Shown: in pieces, positions 53,931 to 64,000 of the stretch
Numbering within the stretch: the stretch's first letter is position 1
Layout of the letters: every line of letters begins with the position of its first letter
From: Epichloe hybrida
Taxonomy: Eukaryota > Ascomycota > Sordariomycetes > Hypocreales > Clavicipitaceae
Length of the DNA: 64,000 bases
Assembly: GCA_019022495.1 (NCBI GenBank)
Contig: JAFEKR010000001.1
Span: 5,580,001 to 5,644,000, forward strand
Direction: 5' to 3'
Notes under the pieces: generated by a model
Database searches by the model: none
What the model was told of the DNA's origin: nothing
What the model saw: the letters and a program-made list of their open reading frames with translations, nothing else
Program-made: the position numbers and the translations under genes

Positions 53931-55859
53931 ATGGCTGACTCCCTCGACTACGTGCAGATCTGCGAAAGTTGCCCCGCGGGGGATGGCTGGGGTCCTCCAG
54001 TGACTACAGAAACCACCTTGAACGGAGTCCCCTACGCGCCTTTCTCCAAGGGCGACAAGCTCGGCCGTATGGCCGACTGGACCACTGAGGGCAAGGACCG
54101 TGACCGCGGTCGAAATCAGTACAACCGAAACTACAGAGGTAAGATTTTGATGCCTTGCAAGATGTACGATGTGTCGAACGATTCCGCTCGCCCCGCTGAC
54201 ATGTCACGCACTTTGGCAGATCAACAAGCATATGGTGCCAGCCATGCTGTCACCTTCAACGCCCCTCCCGCCGAAGACGAGTCGAGCTTTTCTATCGTCA
54301 GCAACACCAGAGATTCTACGAAGTCACGTTACGGCCGAGGAACCGTCTTCACCAGAGGAGGTCGCGGCCAGCGTGGCGGTCGTGGTGATTCCCGCGGTGG
54401 CCGGGGAGGTCAGTTCCAACGAACTGGCGGCGCTCGACAAGGAGGCTACGACCGCGGTGGCCGAACCAATGCCGGCGCCCGAGGTGGACGCCGCTTCGGC
54501 TGGAAGGATTACGACAAGCCTACTCGTAACCGCGACGCGAGTGTTAACATCAAGGCCGACTGGGAATTGCTGGAAGAGATTGATTTCAACCGTCTGGCTA
54601 AGCTGAACTTGGACACGGACGAGGGCGAGGATCTGGACGACTACGGCTTTTTGTACTACTACGACCGCTCGTTCGATAAGCAACCCGTCAAGGGCGCCGA
54701 GAAGAAGCTCACCGCCATCGACCGCGCTGCTTACAACGTGACCACTTCGTCTGACCCCATCATTCAGGAGCTCGCCGAAAAGGACGAAGCCACCATTTTT
54801 GCCACCGACAGCATCTTGTCCATGCTCATGTGCTCCCCTCGCTCCGTTTACCCCTGGGATATTGTCATTGTGCGCCAGGGCAACAAACTCTTCCTCGACA
54901 AGCGTGACAACGCCAATCTGGACATGGTCACAGTCAATGAGAACGCCGCCGATGCCCCTCTCGATGCTGCTGACGGTGGCAAGGAGGCCATCAACCAGCC
55001 TCCAGCCCTCGCCGAGGAAGCAACCTACATCAACCACAACTTTGCCAACCAGGTTGTGAGCGAGAGCGAGACCTCCAAGGTGGAGATGAGCCACGCCAAC
55101 CCCTTCTACAACTCGTCCGAGGACACCGACCCCCCCGCCAGCAAGGCATACAAGTACAGAAGATTCGATCTGTCGACCAACGACGAGGAGGCCGTGTACC
55201 TGGTTGTCCGTACCGAGGTGGATGCGGTCCAGAAGGGCAGTGCTGGCGGCGAGGACCAGCACGTCACTATCCGCGCCCTCAACGAGTTTGACAGCAAGGC
55301 CCAAGGTAGCGGCGGCGCTCTTGACTGGAGAAGCAAGCTGGTTACCCAGCGTGGTGCTGTTGTTGCCACCGAGATGAAGAACAACAGCTGCAAGCTAGCC
55401 AGATGGACTGTCCAGAGCATTCTATCCAAGTCTGATATCATGAAGCTCGGGTACGATTCCCCCCCTCCCCCCTTTTTGTAACAAGTTTTTCGCCCTCATT
55501 TCAAATCAAATCAAAGCAAACCGTTGCTACTACTTCTCCTTGACTAATACACACTGTCTCACAGTTTCGTTTCTCGTGTCAACCCCCGCTCCAACGACAA
55601 GCACGTCATTCTCGGCGTCATTGGCTGGAAGCCCCGCGACTTCGCTAACCAGATGAACTTGTCCCTCTCGAATGGCTGGGGTATTGTCCGAACCATTGCC
55701 GACATGTGTCTCAAGCGCGAGGAGGGCAAGTTCGTCCTCGTCAAGGACCCCAACAAGTCCATCCTTCGTTTGTACGAGGTTCCTGCCGGCAGCTTCGAAG
55801 ACGAGTACGAGCACGAGGAGGAGCCCGAGGGCGAGGAAGAGGGCGATGGCAATGAGTAG
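53931..55859 (+). CDS. eif3d: Eukaryotic translation initiation factor 3 subunit D
   Basis: Three exons: 53931-54138, 54220-55450 and 55565-55859 (577 aa). The first intron (81 nt, GTAAGA...GCTGAC...GGCAG) is stop-free and a multiple of three; the second (114 nt) starts GTACGA and ends CACAG. The N-terminus has [22 protein letters not shown] and NRNYRDQQAYG, hallmarks of eIF3d. An Arg-Gly-Gly-rich stretch (about residues 105-155) precedes [11 protein letters not shown]. The folded part contains [25 protein letters not shown] and [13 protein letters not shown]. The last exon gives [20 protein letters not shown] and a Glu-rich tail. It is part of the eIF3 complex on the 40S ribosome, where subunit D can contact the mRNA cap. 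The last intron lies just before the most conserved C-terminal block. Confidence 0.97.
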
Positions 55860-56662
55860 ACGGAAGAATGACGTGGGTTTTATTTATTAATTTATTTTGT
55901 CCGTTGAATGTCACTTTGTTGGTGTCCCTTTTCTTTCTTTTCCTCTGCCTTTGTCTGGGTCCATTCGTTGCCATGGGTTTGAGATTTGAGCATTTTGGTC
56001 ACAGGTTGTGTGCATCCATCCAGGGGTGTAATGAGGGAAGGATGAAGGACAAGGAATGAAATGGGGAAACCCAAAGATATGGGCTCAGGATTGGATTCCC
56101 ACATCCCCATTGAAGCCCACGTCATGAACAAGAAAAAAAAAAAGTTACTTTTTGTTGCGTACGTACGCGTGTACCGATTGCAAGGCTGTGTTTGAGATAC
56201 GGGCGCAGAGCAGAGGTATACTGATGATGTTATATTTTTTTTTGCACGTCGAATTGCCGTTTGCACTCGGTATATGGGGGGGGGGGGAAGTCTTGGTGTC
56301 GTGTCATGTGCTGCTTCAGTCAGCCAGCCACGTCTGTTGTAAAGGGTATGTATGATATGAGGGCCTATCCTATCCATCTCAGTCGGTTTATGGAAACCCG
56401 CATGCCCCTGCTCCGTATTGCCTTTCCCAAATATCGATCGAACCCTTCATGATCATGTTGCGCAGTCCATACTATGGCATCTCAACCCCGCCCGCCAAAG
56501 CGCTTGTTGCAGCAGGACCAAGGACCCTACGTCGACTTTCTCGCCGTGTTATCAACACCCTCCTCTACCGCTGCCTTTATAAACGCCGCGTTCATGGATA
56601 TATCGTACATGTCCCCTGTCCAGATCGTAACGGGCCCCGTCGTACACTTTGCTCTTGCTCTT
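55860..56662. other. Convergent intergenic region
   Basis: About 800 bp holding the 3' UTRs of eIF3d and the next minus-strand gene, with A- and T-runs (56130-56150, 56237-56247) and a G run at 56275-56288. No gene is called; frames on the plus strand at 56449-56844 overlap the minus-strand gene and lack features. Confidence 0.55.
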
Positions 56663-57835
56663 TCACCGCGACTTGTTCGGGACAACTCGTCCACTTGTCC
56701 ACCGGGGGTATTTCTCACGCAAGCACTCGATCTCGTCGACTGTTGCTTCGGAGGTATGAGCCAGCCATTCTTGGCGGTGTTCTTTTGGGCCGGGGGAGAA
56801 TGCGTGGGTGGGAGGCGCGTTTCGTTTTCTTGACATGTGTGTAGTTTGTCCAAGGCTGTGACTTGCGGCGCTATTTCCCAGGGCTTGAGGGTGTGCTTTT
56901 CTTGGGAAGAGCTGTGCGCTGTGCGTCTTCTTGCTGTGATGAACGTGATGATACTGGTGCTGCGGGTTTGTGCCGTCATGGTCATGTTTTGTCTGTTGCG
57001 CGTGGTTTCCCGGTGAATTCCCTTCCCATTTTCCAAGAGTCTCATATGTGTGGTGGTCGTTGGTATAGTAGCCCGGACCATGACGCGGGATTCTTGGTCC
57101 TTGTCCCTCCCAAGCAGAAGCAGTACCCGGGTCGTCTTGAAGACCAAGATCAAGGGGCTTCTTGTTGCAGAACACAGCTGCGGAGGTGGGCATCCCGGCC
57201 AGTATATGAGCAGCATCTTCCTCGTCGGGGCAGTGAGCACCACCATCGATGATTCCGTCCAACGAAGCCCTGATATGCCCATCTGGACACCACGACCAGG
57301 GAGTCTGCGTCGCCTTCTCGCACCGCCATCCGCCCTGAACGGAGAACCAAGGAGATGTTTCTACGTGGCCATGAATGACGGGGGCCACTTCACCGTTCCC
57401 GGACACCGGCGCAACATGATCGTCCTGTGATCCCTTCAACCGTGTGTCTGCCCTCCTCACAGCTCGTTTGAGCCCAGCAACAACATTCTTGTCCCAAGAA
57501 ACGGCATCATGGTCCAGCCTGTGATTTCTGTTCTCTCGCAAGGCGCCAGACTGGCTGCATTGGCAACAGATGGACAGCCCGCACTTGAGACATTTCTGCA
57601 CAACGCCACGACTCTGCTTGCCACAGAAGTCACAGAGGGCGGTGCCTATACAGATGGTTTCCCATCCCTCGTGTAGCTTCCCGCGCAGGCGTTGCTCTCG
57701 GCTGTGATGAGTTGTGGTGCTCGCTAGGTGACCTGGGGACTCTATACCGTGAGGGTTGCATGGGGTCGTCATAGCTGTGGATGAAGAGCAATCACATTGA
57801 TAATCGATGAGGAATGGTTGATGGGCCAGATACAT
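56663..57835 (-). CDS. Unrecognised protein with a Cys-rich zinc-binding-like motif
   Basis: An uninterrupted frame of 390 codons; starting at the second in-frame ATG (57772, MTTPCNPHGIESPG) would give 369. The only ordered-looking part is a Cys motif near residues 67-90, CDFCGKQ-x5-QKCLKCGLSICCQCS, which spaces Cys as C-x2-C-x8-C-x2-C-x4-CC-x-C and resembles a small zinc ribbon or B-box/ZZ-like fold. The following NHRLDHDAVSWD fits the extended motif I recall from Hypocrealean hypothetical proteins. The remainder is His/Gln/Asp-rich and probably disordered, with no signal peptide or membrane span. I do not recognise a function. A frame of 251 codons overlaps on the same strand (56527-57282) but lacks the motif. 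Confidence 0.6.
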   Translation of the reverse strand: MYLAHQPFLIDYQCDCSSSTAMTTPCNPHGIESPGHLASTTTHHSREQRLRGKLHEGWETICIGTALCDFCGKQSRGVVQKCLKCGLSICCQCSQSGALRENRNHRLDHDAVSWDKNVVAGLKRAVRRADTRLKGSQDDHVAPVSGNGEVAPVIHGHVETSPWFSVQGGWRCEKATQTPWSWCPDGHIRASLDGIIDGGAHCPDEEDAAHILAGMPTSAAVFCNKKPLDLGLQDDPGTASAWEGQGPRIPRHGPGYYTNDHHTYETLGKWEGNSPGNHAQQTKHDHDGTNPQHQYHHVHHSKKTHSAQLFPRKAHPQALGNSAASHSLGQTTHMSRKRNAPPTHAFSPGPKEHRQEWLAHTSEATVDEIECLREKYPRWTSGRVVPNKSR

Positions 57836-59035
57836 AAAGTTGGGTTGTTGTGGTGTAATGGAAGGGTTCCAGAGGGGGAGATTTGGAAAACAACCGGCCA
57901 GGCACTTCGTTTAAATGACAGACAAGTGTCAATACAGTAATCACTGTGAATCTGGGCCGTCAATGTGAGGTGAATGGAGAAGAAGACGGTTCAACGTGAT
58001 TCGATATTCATTCGATCTAACAGGCAGCTGTCTCACCAAACTTGGGATGAAGTCGTGAATTTATTTGTAAGCGCGGACAGCGCAACAATCAGTTTTCATT
58101 ACATCTTCGCGAAGTCATGAAGCATTCCTGGTGTCGTGGCAGCGATAGATGATGCAAGGACAATGACAGACATCTGGGGCATCCTGGTGGTCGCTTTTTG
58201 TCTCTCTCTTTTTTTTTCTTTTTTTTCTTCCAATTCGAAATGGGAATTCATTTCCGTTTTTTCCCCAATTCCTGCAGTATTAGCAGCAGCAAGGACACTA
58301 ATGCAACACGTTCTGACTTACTCGGTACTAATGAGCCACATCACAGCCCCAACCCGGAAGCTCGGCATCTCAGCCCCCAGATAGATCCGAGCAGCGATCA
58401 GATCCTTGCCTGAAGTGGTTTGGGGGATCTTTGTCGTCTGAAGTGGCTGACGATGACATGCTGTCGCACCTCATCAGTTGTGTGACTCAAGGAAGCAGGG
58501 CTGTGCATTGTGACCATGGGGACGAACCGCTGGTGGAAAGAGGGAAAGAGAGTGACTGATGGCTGGGAGGCGCAATACGGAAGGCGCGTTTGGCGAACAA
58601 GTTCCAGCAAGTTCCAACAAGCTCCCGACACTGCCGCATTCTCCATTTGACAGACGCTCCTTCCCTCCATCCGCCCGTCCATGCCACGTCCAGACTATAC
58701 ACGGGCTACACGGGCCCGGCCTTGTGAAGTGCCTCAGAGGACACGTCTTGGCGAAGCCAGAGCTTGTAGCAAGTAGTAAGTACTCCGTACACCCCACTTT
58801 ACACACGCCGTAACTCGATGGCTTGCCCGGGGTGGTTCCGCTGTTTCTGAACCGAACCAGCCCGCCCACAGACAGCGCCCACAGACAGCCCCTGGAACAT
58901 TGAAGCTTCTACAAAGTAACTGGCAAGCTTTCCTTATTGCTTTCATTCCACGACAATCCGTAATCCTCTCCATCTCGCACGCATCCTTTGCCACCTTTGC
59001 CATCGCCGCGACGAGACAAACAGCTTCTTGATACA
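57836..59035. other. Divergent promoter region
   Basis: About 1.2 kb between the Cys-motif gene (minus) and the CYSTM gene (plus). T-rich tract at 58206-58227; TACTCCGTA at 58791-58799. Right-hand part is the promoter and leader of the CYSTM gene. No coding signal is supported. Confidence 0.5.
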
Positions 59036-59667
59036 ATGTCTAGCCAGGAATACTACCAGGGTCAGCAGGGCGGTTATCCTCAGCACCCTCAACCCGTAAG
59101 CCAGAGCTGCCCGCTCCCAGAGGCCATGTCCATGCCCCCCCCCCCTTCGCACCGTCGCCATGGTCGAGAAGAAGTCGCATTCTCCGTTTGCGCGAACGCA
59201 GAGCTAACACGCAATCGTCAAGAGCTATGGTCCTCCCCAGGGACAGTATCCTCCTCCCCAGGGTCAATACTATGGTCCTCAGGGCCAGCAGCCCATGCAG
59301 TACCAGCAGGCTCCTCCTCCCGCCGAAACTCGCGGTAAGAAGGGCGGCAGCAACAACTGCCTGATTGCCTGTCTTGCCGCCATCTGCTGCTGCTGTGCTG
59401 TCGAAGAAGGATGCGAGTGCTGGTACGTCTTTTCCCTCGACTTGATTTCCTACCCAAGCCCACACATCCCATCCATCGCCCATGGCAAAGTCGCCCGTCC
59501 GACCAAGTCCATGCTTAATACCAAGCGGCCACCTCATCTCGTTGGTCGGAATTTGGAAGATCCAAGCTTGGCTCCCAAGACTTTTATGGCGGCCAAGCTG
59601 TCCCCAGTGAACCTCGGTTGGCTAACGTAGTGCGAATAGCATCGACTGCTGCGAGTGCCTCCTGTAA
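59036..59667 (+). CDS. CYSTM-type cysteine-rich transmembrane mini-protein
   Basis: Three exons: 59036-59095, 59223-59422 and 59640-59667 (introns 127 and 217 nt), 95 aa. The N-terminal two thirds are Gln/Gly/Pro/Tyr-rich (SYGPPQGQYPPPQGQYYGPQ). The C-terminus is a short hydrophobic, Cys-packed tail: NNCLIACLAAICCCCAVEE, then CECCIDCCECLL across the last intron. This is the CYSTM module found in small yeast proteins such as YDL012C and YBR016W and in plant stress proteins, thought to be tail-anchored or palmitoylated at the plasma membrane. The last exon codes for only nine residues, yet it carries four of the cysteines. The two introns are longer than most in this window. Role in stress or metal tolerance is inferred from the family. 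Confidence 0.9.
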
Positions 59668-60548
59668 ACGCGCATTTATCTCCAGATACCCCCGATGTAT
59701 CTGGCCTCCAAAGACGCATCAGGGCTTCGATGCCACCTCTAATCGAAAACACCCAAATACTGCCGAAGCCAGTCAACATGATGATGACGTCGTCTTGCAC
59801 ACGGGTCCTTATTCCCCACAGATGAGAAGAAAACGATGCAGTGAAGGAAAGAAGAATGTTTTTTTTCCGGCAATATATTCATATATCCCATTTATTACAC
59901 AGAGATCCTTCCACACAAGCACCACATGCGCTTCCACAACGGTAGCTAGCAGCATAACAGCTTTGAAACGGGTCACCCACATGAGAGCCATGTCACTTTT
60001 CCGTCTGGCGTTTTCCCTTTGTGTATCATGCTTCTTTTGCGAGCTCGGGCTGCATTGGTTCCCGAGCAGGTTATGATGCGCTGTGAGGACGGTCGTGTTA
60101 CTTCTAGGATCAGGCTTTGGCAATAGAAGGTGATTTATTGTTGTGAATGCCATGTTTGCGGGTGCCTGTGCAGTGACGATTGTGTAGAATTGTGATGCAT
60201 TGTTCGAAGGAGTTTGGAGAAGCGTTCAACATGTCAATCTACTCTACGGAAGGACGTGGAACGTCTGGCGTCGTCTCCCTTTTGGGGATGAAATGTAGAG
60301 CTTATAAGACTACTGGACAACACATGACGTGTAGTCCGGGTTGACTCTCTTCGTTAAAAAATCAATTGGTTTGCTTTTGTTGCCGTCCCACCCCTGGCTT
60401 GCAGCTGTAGTAGCAACGTGAGACGTTGGTAAAATCAAGTGCCGAGACTGCTTCTGATGAAAACACCCCCAATGAGAGCCCATGTGCCAACACAACAACA
60501 ATCCGTTCACTTGTGAAGAGCCGCCTACACTTGGCTAATGAATGCATT
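59668..60548. other. Convergent intergenic region between CYSTM gene and abp1
   Basis: About 880 bp containing both 3' UTRs. No tandem repeat, RNA gene or supportable coding frame was seen. Confidence 0.55.
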
Positions 60549-63082
60549 TCAAGAATCCAGCTGCACATAGTTGGACGGGAAGAGACCCGCCTTTCCGTTG
60601 AAATGTCCGAACCACCAATCTTCATCTGGGAATTCCAGGTTTGTAATCTGAGCATCCTCGGGGAATGACAGTTCTAGGTAAATCTCATTGTTAGTGACTT
60701 GCTCTGGTGTCATGAGAGGTCCTTCGATATGTGTCCCGTGTCCACTTACCATTGTCTTCGGCCGCCTCATAGTCGTACAAGGCTGTGGCGGTTGGCCCTG
60801 CTGCTGCTGGCGCCGCTGGCGCCGCTGGCGCTGCCGGCGCAGGGGCACTGGGAACGCTGCGTACAGCGGGTTCGGGGGCTGATGGTAAAGCTGCAGAACT
60901 TGAAATTGCGTGCTCCTCTTCAACAACCTCGACGTAGTTACTGGGGAATAGACCACTCTCGCCCAGGTGGTTCGTGCCCATCCACCAGTCCTCGTCCACC
61001 ATCTCAATGTTCGTGATATATTGGCCTTCAATCAGGTCAATCTCATTGCCCTCCGCCTTTTCGTAGTCGTACATCACTACGGCTTGGTGACCACCACCTA
61101 GGGCATGCCCGGGAGCTTCGTGTTCAGGCTCGCGTTCTGGCTCCGGTTCAGGGGCCTTGGCGGCAGCGGCCACCGGTGGCTCTGGTTCTTGGGCAGGAAG
61201 CTGGGGCGGTAGGTTCCGTCGAACTGGCTGAGGCTCGGGTTCGGGCTCAGGAGAACGGGGTACAGGAGCGGCTACGCGTATGGGTGAGGGGTCTCGTTGT
61301 TCAGCGGCTGTTTCATAAGCAGATCGACCTGCCTCTTCTTCCTCCGACTCGTCAGCTGGAGGGGGCCTGCTTGGAAGACCTGGGAGAGCCAAGCCGCCAG
61401 ATGAACGAGAGTTGTCGGGAACGGGAGGAGGAGGAGCTGAATCATCATCATGGTATCTTCCAGCAGCAGACGTTGATGGTGCTGAACCGATGAGAGAGGC
61501 GTCCTTGAATCGATCTCGAAGAGAAGACACTCCCCCAGCACCGTCATCGGAGTTTTCTGCAGCTCCCCCTGAGGCATCGCCGGTATTCTGCTGCGACTGA
61601 GCATCTGCAGGAGAGTCGCGAGAAAAGCCCGGGGCTTGCACAGGTGCCCATGACTTTCCAGAGTAACCGCTCTTCCAACCCTCTCCTCCACTCTTCTGGG
61701 CTGTGACCCGCGCGGCAGTTCCAGAGGGGGATGTATTTCCGACGCTTGAGCCTCTTTCACGAGCCTTCTTCTCAGCCCAAAGCTGCGCAGGAGTCTTGCC
61801 TCCTTGGTCTGCGAAAGTCCGGCTGGCGGCACCGACTGGAGGAGCCACTGGTGCGGCTGGACCGCCAAAGCCTAAACCACCAGGTGTTGGGGCTTTTGTG
61901 CCAGTAAATGTCGAGGCACCACCAAATTTGTTGCCGACTTTCGGTTTGGGCATGGCCGTGATCCGCTCTAACTGGGACTTCGGTTGAGAAAAAGCCGCAG
62001 CTCGCTCGGCGAGAGGCTTGGGATCTGAAGGATCCTCCTCTTCCCTCGGCTCGGTTGGCTTATGGGCTCTGGCCTTGATGGCGGCGATGTCAACCTTTCC
62101 CACCGGTTCATAAGCTCCCTTAACAGGTGCAGGGCGATCGTCTCCCTTTTTCTGTGCAGCAGCACGAATTGCAGCAATGTCTACCTTGCCCACCGGTTGG
62201 TAACCACCACGCACAACATCGGTGGCCCCGTCCGCCTGATGATTTCCAACATCGAATTGAGAAGGCTCTGATTTTTTCTTCGTGAGCTCTGCCATGTTGA
62301 CTCTTGTCGGCTTGTATGCGGGTTCCACCTTCTCGATCTGCGTTCTGGTAACAGGCGGCGCATCAGTCCCCCATCCATCGTTGTCCAACGTGTCATCTCT
62401 TCGTGATCGGGCAGCGACGAGAGGGTCAAATGCTCTTCCAGCGCTGGATGATGTAGGAGTAAACACTGGCTTCGACTTGACAGGAGGAGGCGCTGCGCGT
62501 GTCACACCTTCGGGGCCTCCAGCAGAATATTTGGCTCCCGAGGCATCAGATACTTTTTGCATAATGGTTTCTGGCGCAAGGTCGCTGTCTGATCGGGCGG
62601 TAATTTGGACGTGATAACCGTGTAGAACTTTGGCTACAGTGGCGGTATGACTGGTGAAGTAACCCTTTGTGCGCTCGGGAACACCGCCACCACACCACGC
62701 AATGAGAACATTCTTGGGTAATGCAGTATTTGGATCCCTCACTTTCACGAAAGCAAATTGGATTCGACCCTCGTTGAAATCCTCAATCAAGTCAGCCAGT
62801 TCACCGTCTGCATTAGTTTTTTTTGTCTCGTTAGTACTCGCTACATGCGAAGAAGCAAGGATGAAGGAGTGAGGCATTCTTCGTACCTCCGGTACTTTCG
62901 ACTTTGAGGATGCTCTCCTTGGAACCACTGTCTTGGAAAGCGTTCATCAACGGGGCCTGCACTGAGAAAAGCGCCCACTGCGCACGCGTGGCCGAAGCAG
63001 AGGATGGAGGTGGGCCGTTGACAACACCACTGTAGCTGCTCTTTATAGACGGCCCATTGATGGACAAGTTCAACGACGCCAT
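60549..63082 (-). CDS. abp1: Abp1 actin-binding protein (ADF-H and two SH3 domains)
   Basis: Three exons: 63082-62887, 62807-60750 and 60673-60549 (introns 79 and 76 nt, both phase 1), 792 aa. The N-terminal ADF-homology domain (about 5-140) contains WALFSVQ, ELADLIEDFNEGRIQFAFVKV and KNVLIAWCGGGVPERTKGYF. The middle has two related repeats, GGYQPVGKVDIAAIRAAAQ and GAYEPVGKVDIAAIKARAH, which match the Abp1 motifs that bind Arp2/3 or actin, then long Pro/Glu/Ala-rich sequence. Two SH3 domains end the protein: VMYDYEKAEGNEIDLIEGQY..DEDWWMG..GLFPSNYVEV, and ALYDYEAAEDN joined by the last intron to ELSFPEDAQITNLEFPDEDW..GLFPSNYVQL. Abp1 works at cortical actin patches in endocytosis, recruiting kinases and amphiphysin-type partners. 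Splitting of the second SH3 domain by an intron is as expected for filamentous fungi. Confidence 0.96.
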
Positions 63083-64000
63083 GGTCCTGGACTGCGGCGG
63101 AGCTTGAGGCAAATATGGCGATTGTGCAAGACGGGGTGAGAGACAATGACGCCGCTGAAGGTCGAATCAGACAGCGAAGCTCCTGGCTCTCTCGGATGCG
63201 GGTGCGGGGGACAATTCCAGTCAATAATATCTCGCAGAAAGCTCGCCTGGGAGTCGGAGAAGGCGACAGCTGTTGCAGCCGCCAGCGAGGAAAATCTCGC
63301 GCGAGATCTGCGAGATGTATGCGGCGGAAGGGAGGAGGACGCAAGGATAAGAGAATCCAACGGAGCTGATGTTGCAGAGGTTTGTTAGCTGGTATGGGAA
63401 GCTGAGCTCGGGGTTGGCAGCGTTGACGTGGACGTGGACGTTGACGTTGCTGCTTGCGTTGCTGCTTGACTCGTCGGGTGGGGCGGGCAACTGTTGGGAC
63501 CTGACAAGGAGACTCATTGGGCTGGCTTGCCAGAGGTTGTCGTGCGTGCTCGGCATGCGCATTTCCTGTAATCTATTGCATTTGTTTTTCCACAGCAGAA
63601 GGCCAGAGGATGAGTTGATCTTCTAACCGAATTGTCTCTGCCTCACTTGCTTCCTTCCACGCTTTCTTCCGTGGCTAACCAACCAAACAAACAGACGAAC
63701 AAACAAACAAACAAGAGACCGCTGGGTTCCGGCCGCACCTGCCCTACCTGGCTGACCAATGCGAACCACTTAAAATGACGCAAGGCTGTCTGTCCAACCA
63801 TGGACAATGGAGTCTGCCCCTCATAATGCTTCTCGTCGACCAGAATTCTCTTTTCGTCCCTGAAATTCGGGTCTTCTCAGGCCCGTCCGTTTCCATTGCA
63901 AGACGATCCCAACTTTACCACATCTTTACCGCTCTTGCGTTTTGATCTTCCGCGCTTGGCCATTCTGTTTGGCTGTGACTGTTCATTATGTCGACCATCA
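63083..64000. other. Promoter region of abp1 and right edge
   Basis: Upstream of abp1. The sequence at 63400-63480 has GTTGACGTGGAC-type near-repeats and 63690-63715 AAACAAACAAACAAAC. An ATG at 63988-63990 (ATGTCGACCATC) on the plus strand could start a further gene, but only four codons are visible. Confidence 0.4.

Noticed and set aside
54324..55304. 326-codon minus-strand frame antisense to eIF3d
   Set aside because: Shadow of the highly biased eIF3d codon usage; the sense frame carries full eIF3d homology.
1..64000. CRISPR array, rRNA or tRNA genes, prokaryotic-type defence or phage systems
   Set aside because: No regularly spaced repeats with unique spacers, no cloverleaf or A/B-box pattern I could defend, and all genes are intron-bearing fungal families.

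Overview
The window is nuclear DNA of a filamentous ascomycete (Pezizomycotina), most likely Sordariomycetes and probably Hypocreales. Evidence: short introns (mostly 55-130 nt) with GTATGT/GTAAGT-type donors and CTAAC/CTGAC branch sites, genes on both strands separated by pyrimidine-rich leaders, fungus-specific families (Rim15, Npr3, Sft2, DUF3824-like, Zn-cluster/C2H2 regulators), and one retrotransposon degraded purely by C-to-T and G-to-A changes, as repeat-induced point mutation (RIP) produces. The order-level guess rests on general resemblance of the proteins and is inference.

Layout. 1-6.4 kb: a DUF3824-like Arg/Tyr-rich protein (minus, runs off the left edge), a small secreted Ser/Thr-rich GPI-type protein (plus) and a La-motif RNA-binding protein (minus). 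6.4-11.3 kb: gene-poor. 11.3-12.6 kb: the Golgi/endosome membrane protein Sft2 (minus). 12.6-18.1 kb: gene-poor, with a 355-bp terminal-inverted-repeat element and several minisatellites, ending in the long leader of a bHLH transcription factor (18.1-19.7 kb, plus). 20.9-23.3 kb: Npr3 (minus). 24.7-30.1 kb: a complete but RIP-killed Ty1/copia element lying in minus orientation, with 220-bp LTRs and a 5-bp target duplication. 30.6-32 kb: ethanolamine kinase (plus). 34.3-38.1 kb: a five-exon, 1,138-aa zinc-finger protein (plus). 38.8-41 kb: a PHS-type MFS transporter (minus) with a one-base frameshift. 43-48.7 kb: Rim15 (minus). 50.1-51.2 kb: a PlsC-type acyltransferase (minus). 52-53.4 kb: a Yap-like bZIP factor (plus) with a two-base frameshift. 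53.9-55.9 kb: eIF3d (plus). 56.7-57.8 kb: an unrecognised Cys-motif protein (minus). 59.0-59.7 kb: a CYSTM mini-protein (plus). 60.5-63.1 kb: Abp1 (minus). The extreme right end may hold the start of another gene.

These are mostly independent housekeeping or regulatory genes, not a biosynthetic cluster. Two (npr3 and rim15) act in nutrient/TORC1 signalling but lie 20 kb apart, so their proximity is probably chance. I see no prokaryotic-type system and no CRISPR array, and I recognised no tRNA or rRNA gene. The most notable signals outside the genes are: a 9-bp motif TACGGA(G/T)TA that recurs at least 14 times, only between genes; a polar pattern of RIP changes across the two LTRs; an exon-like segment inside an sft2 intron; and two coding frameshifts.
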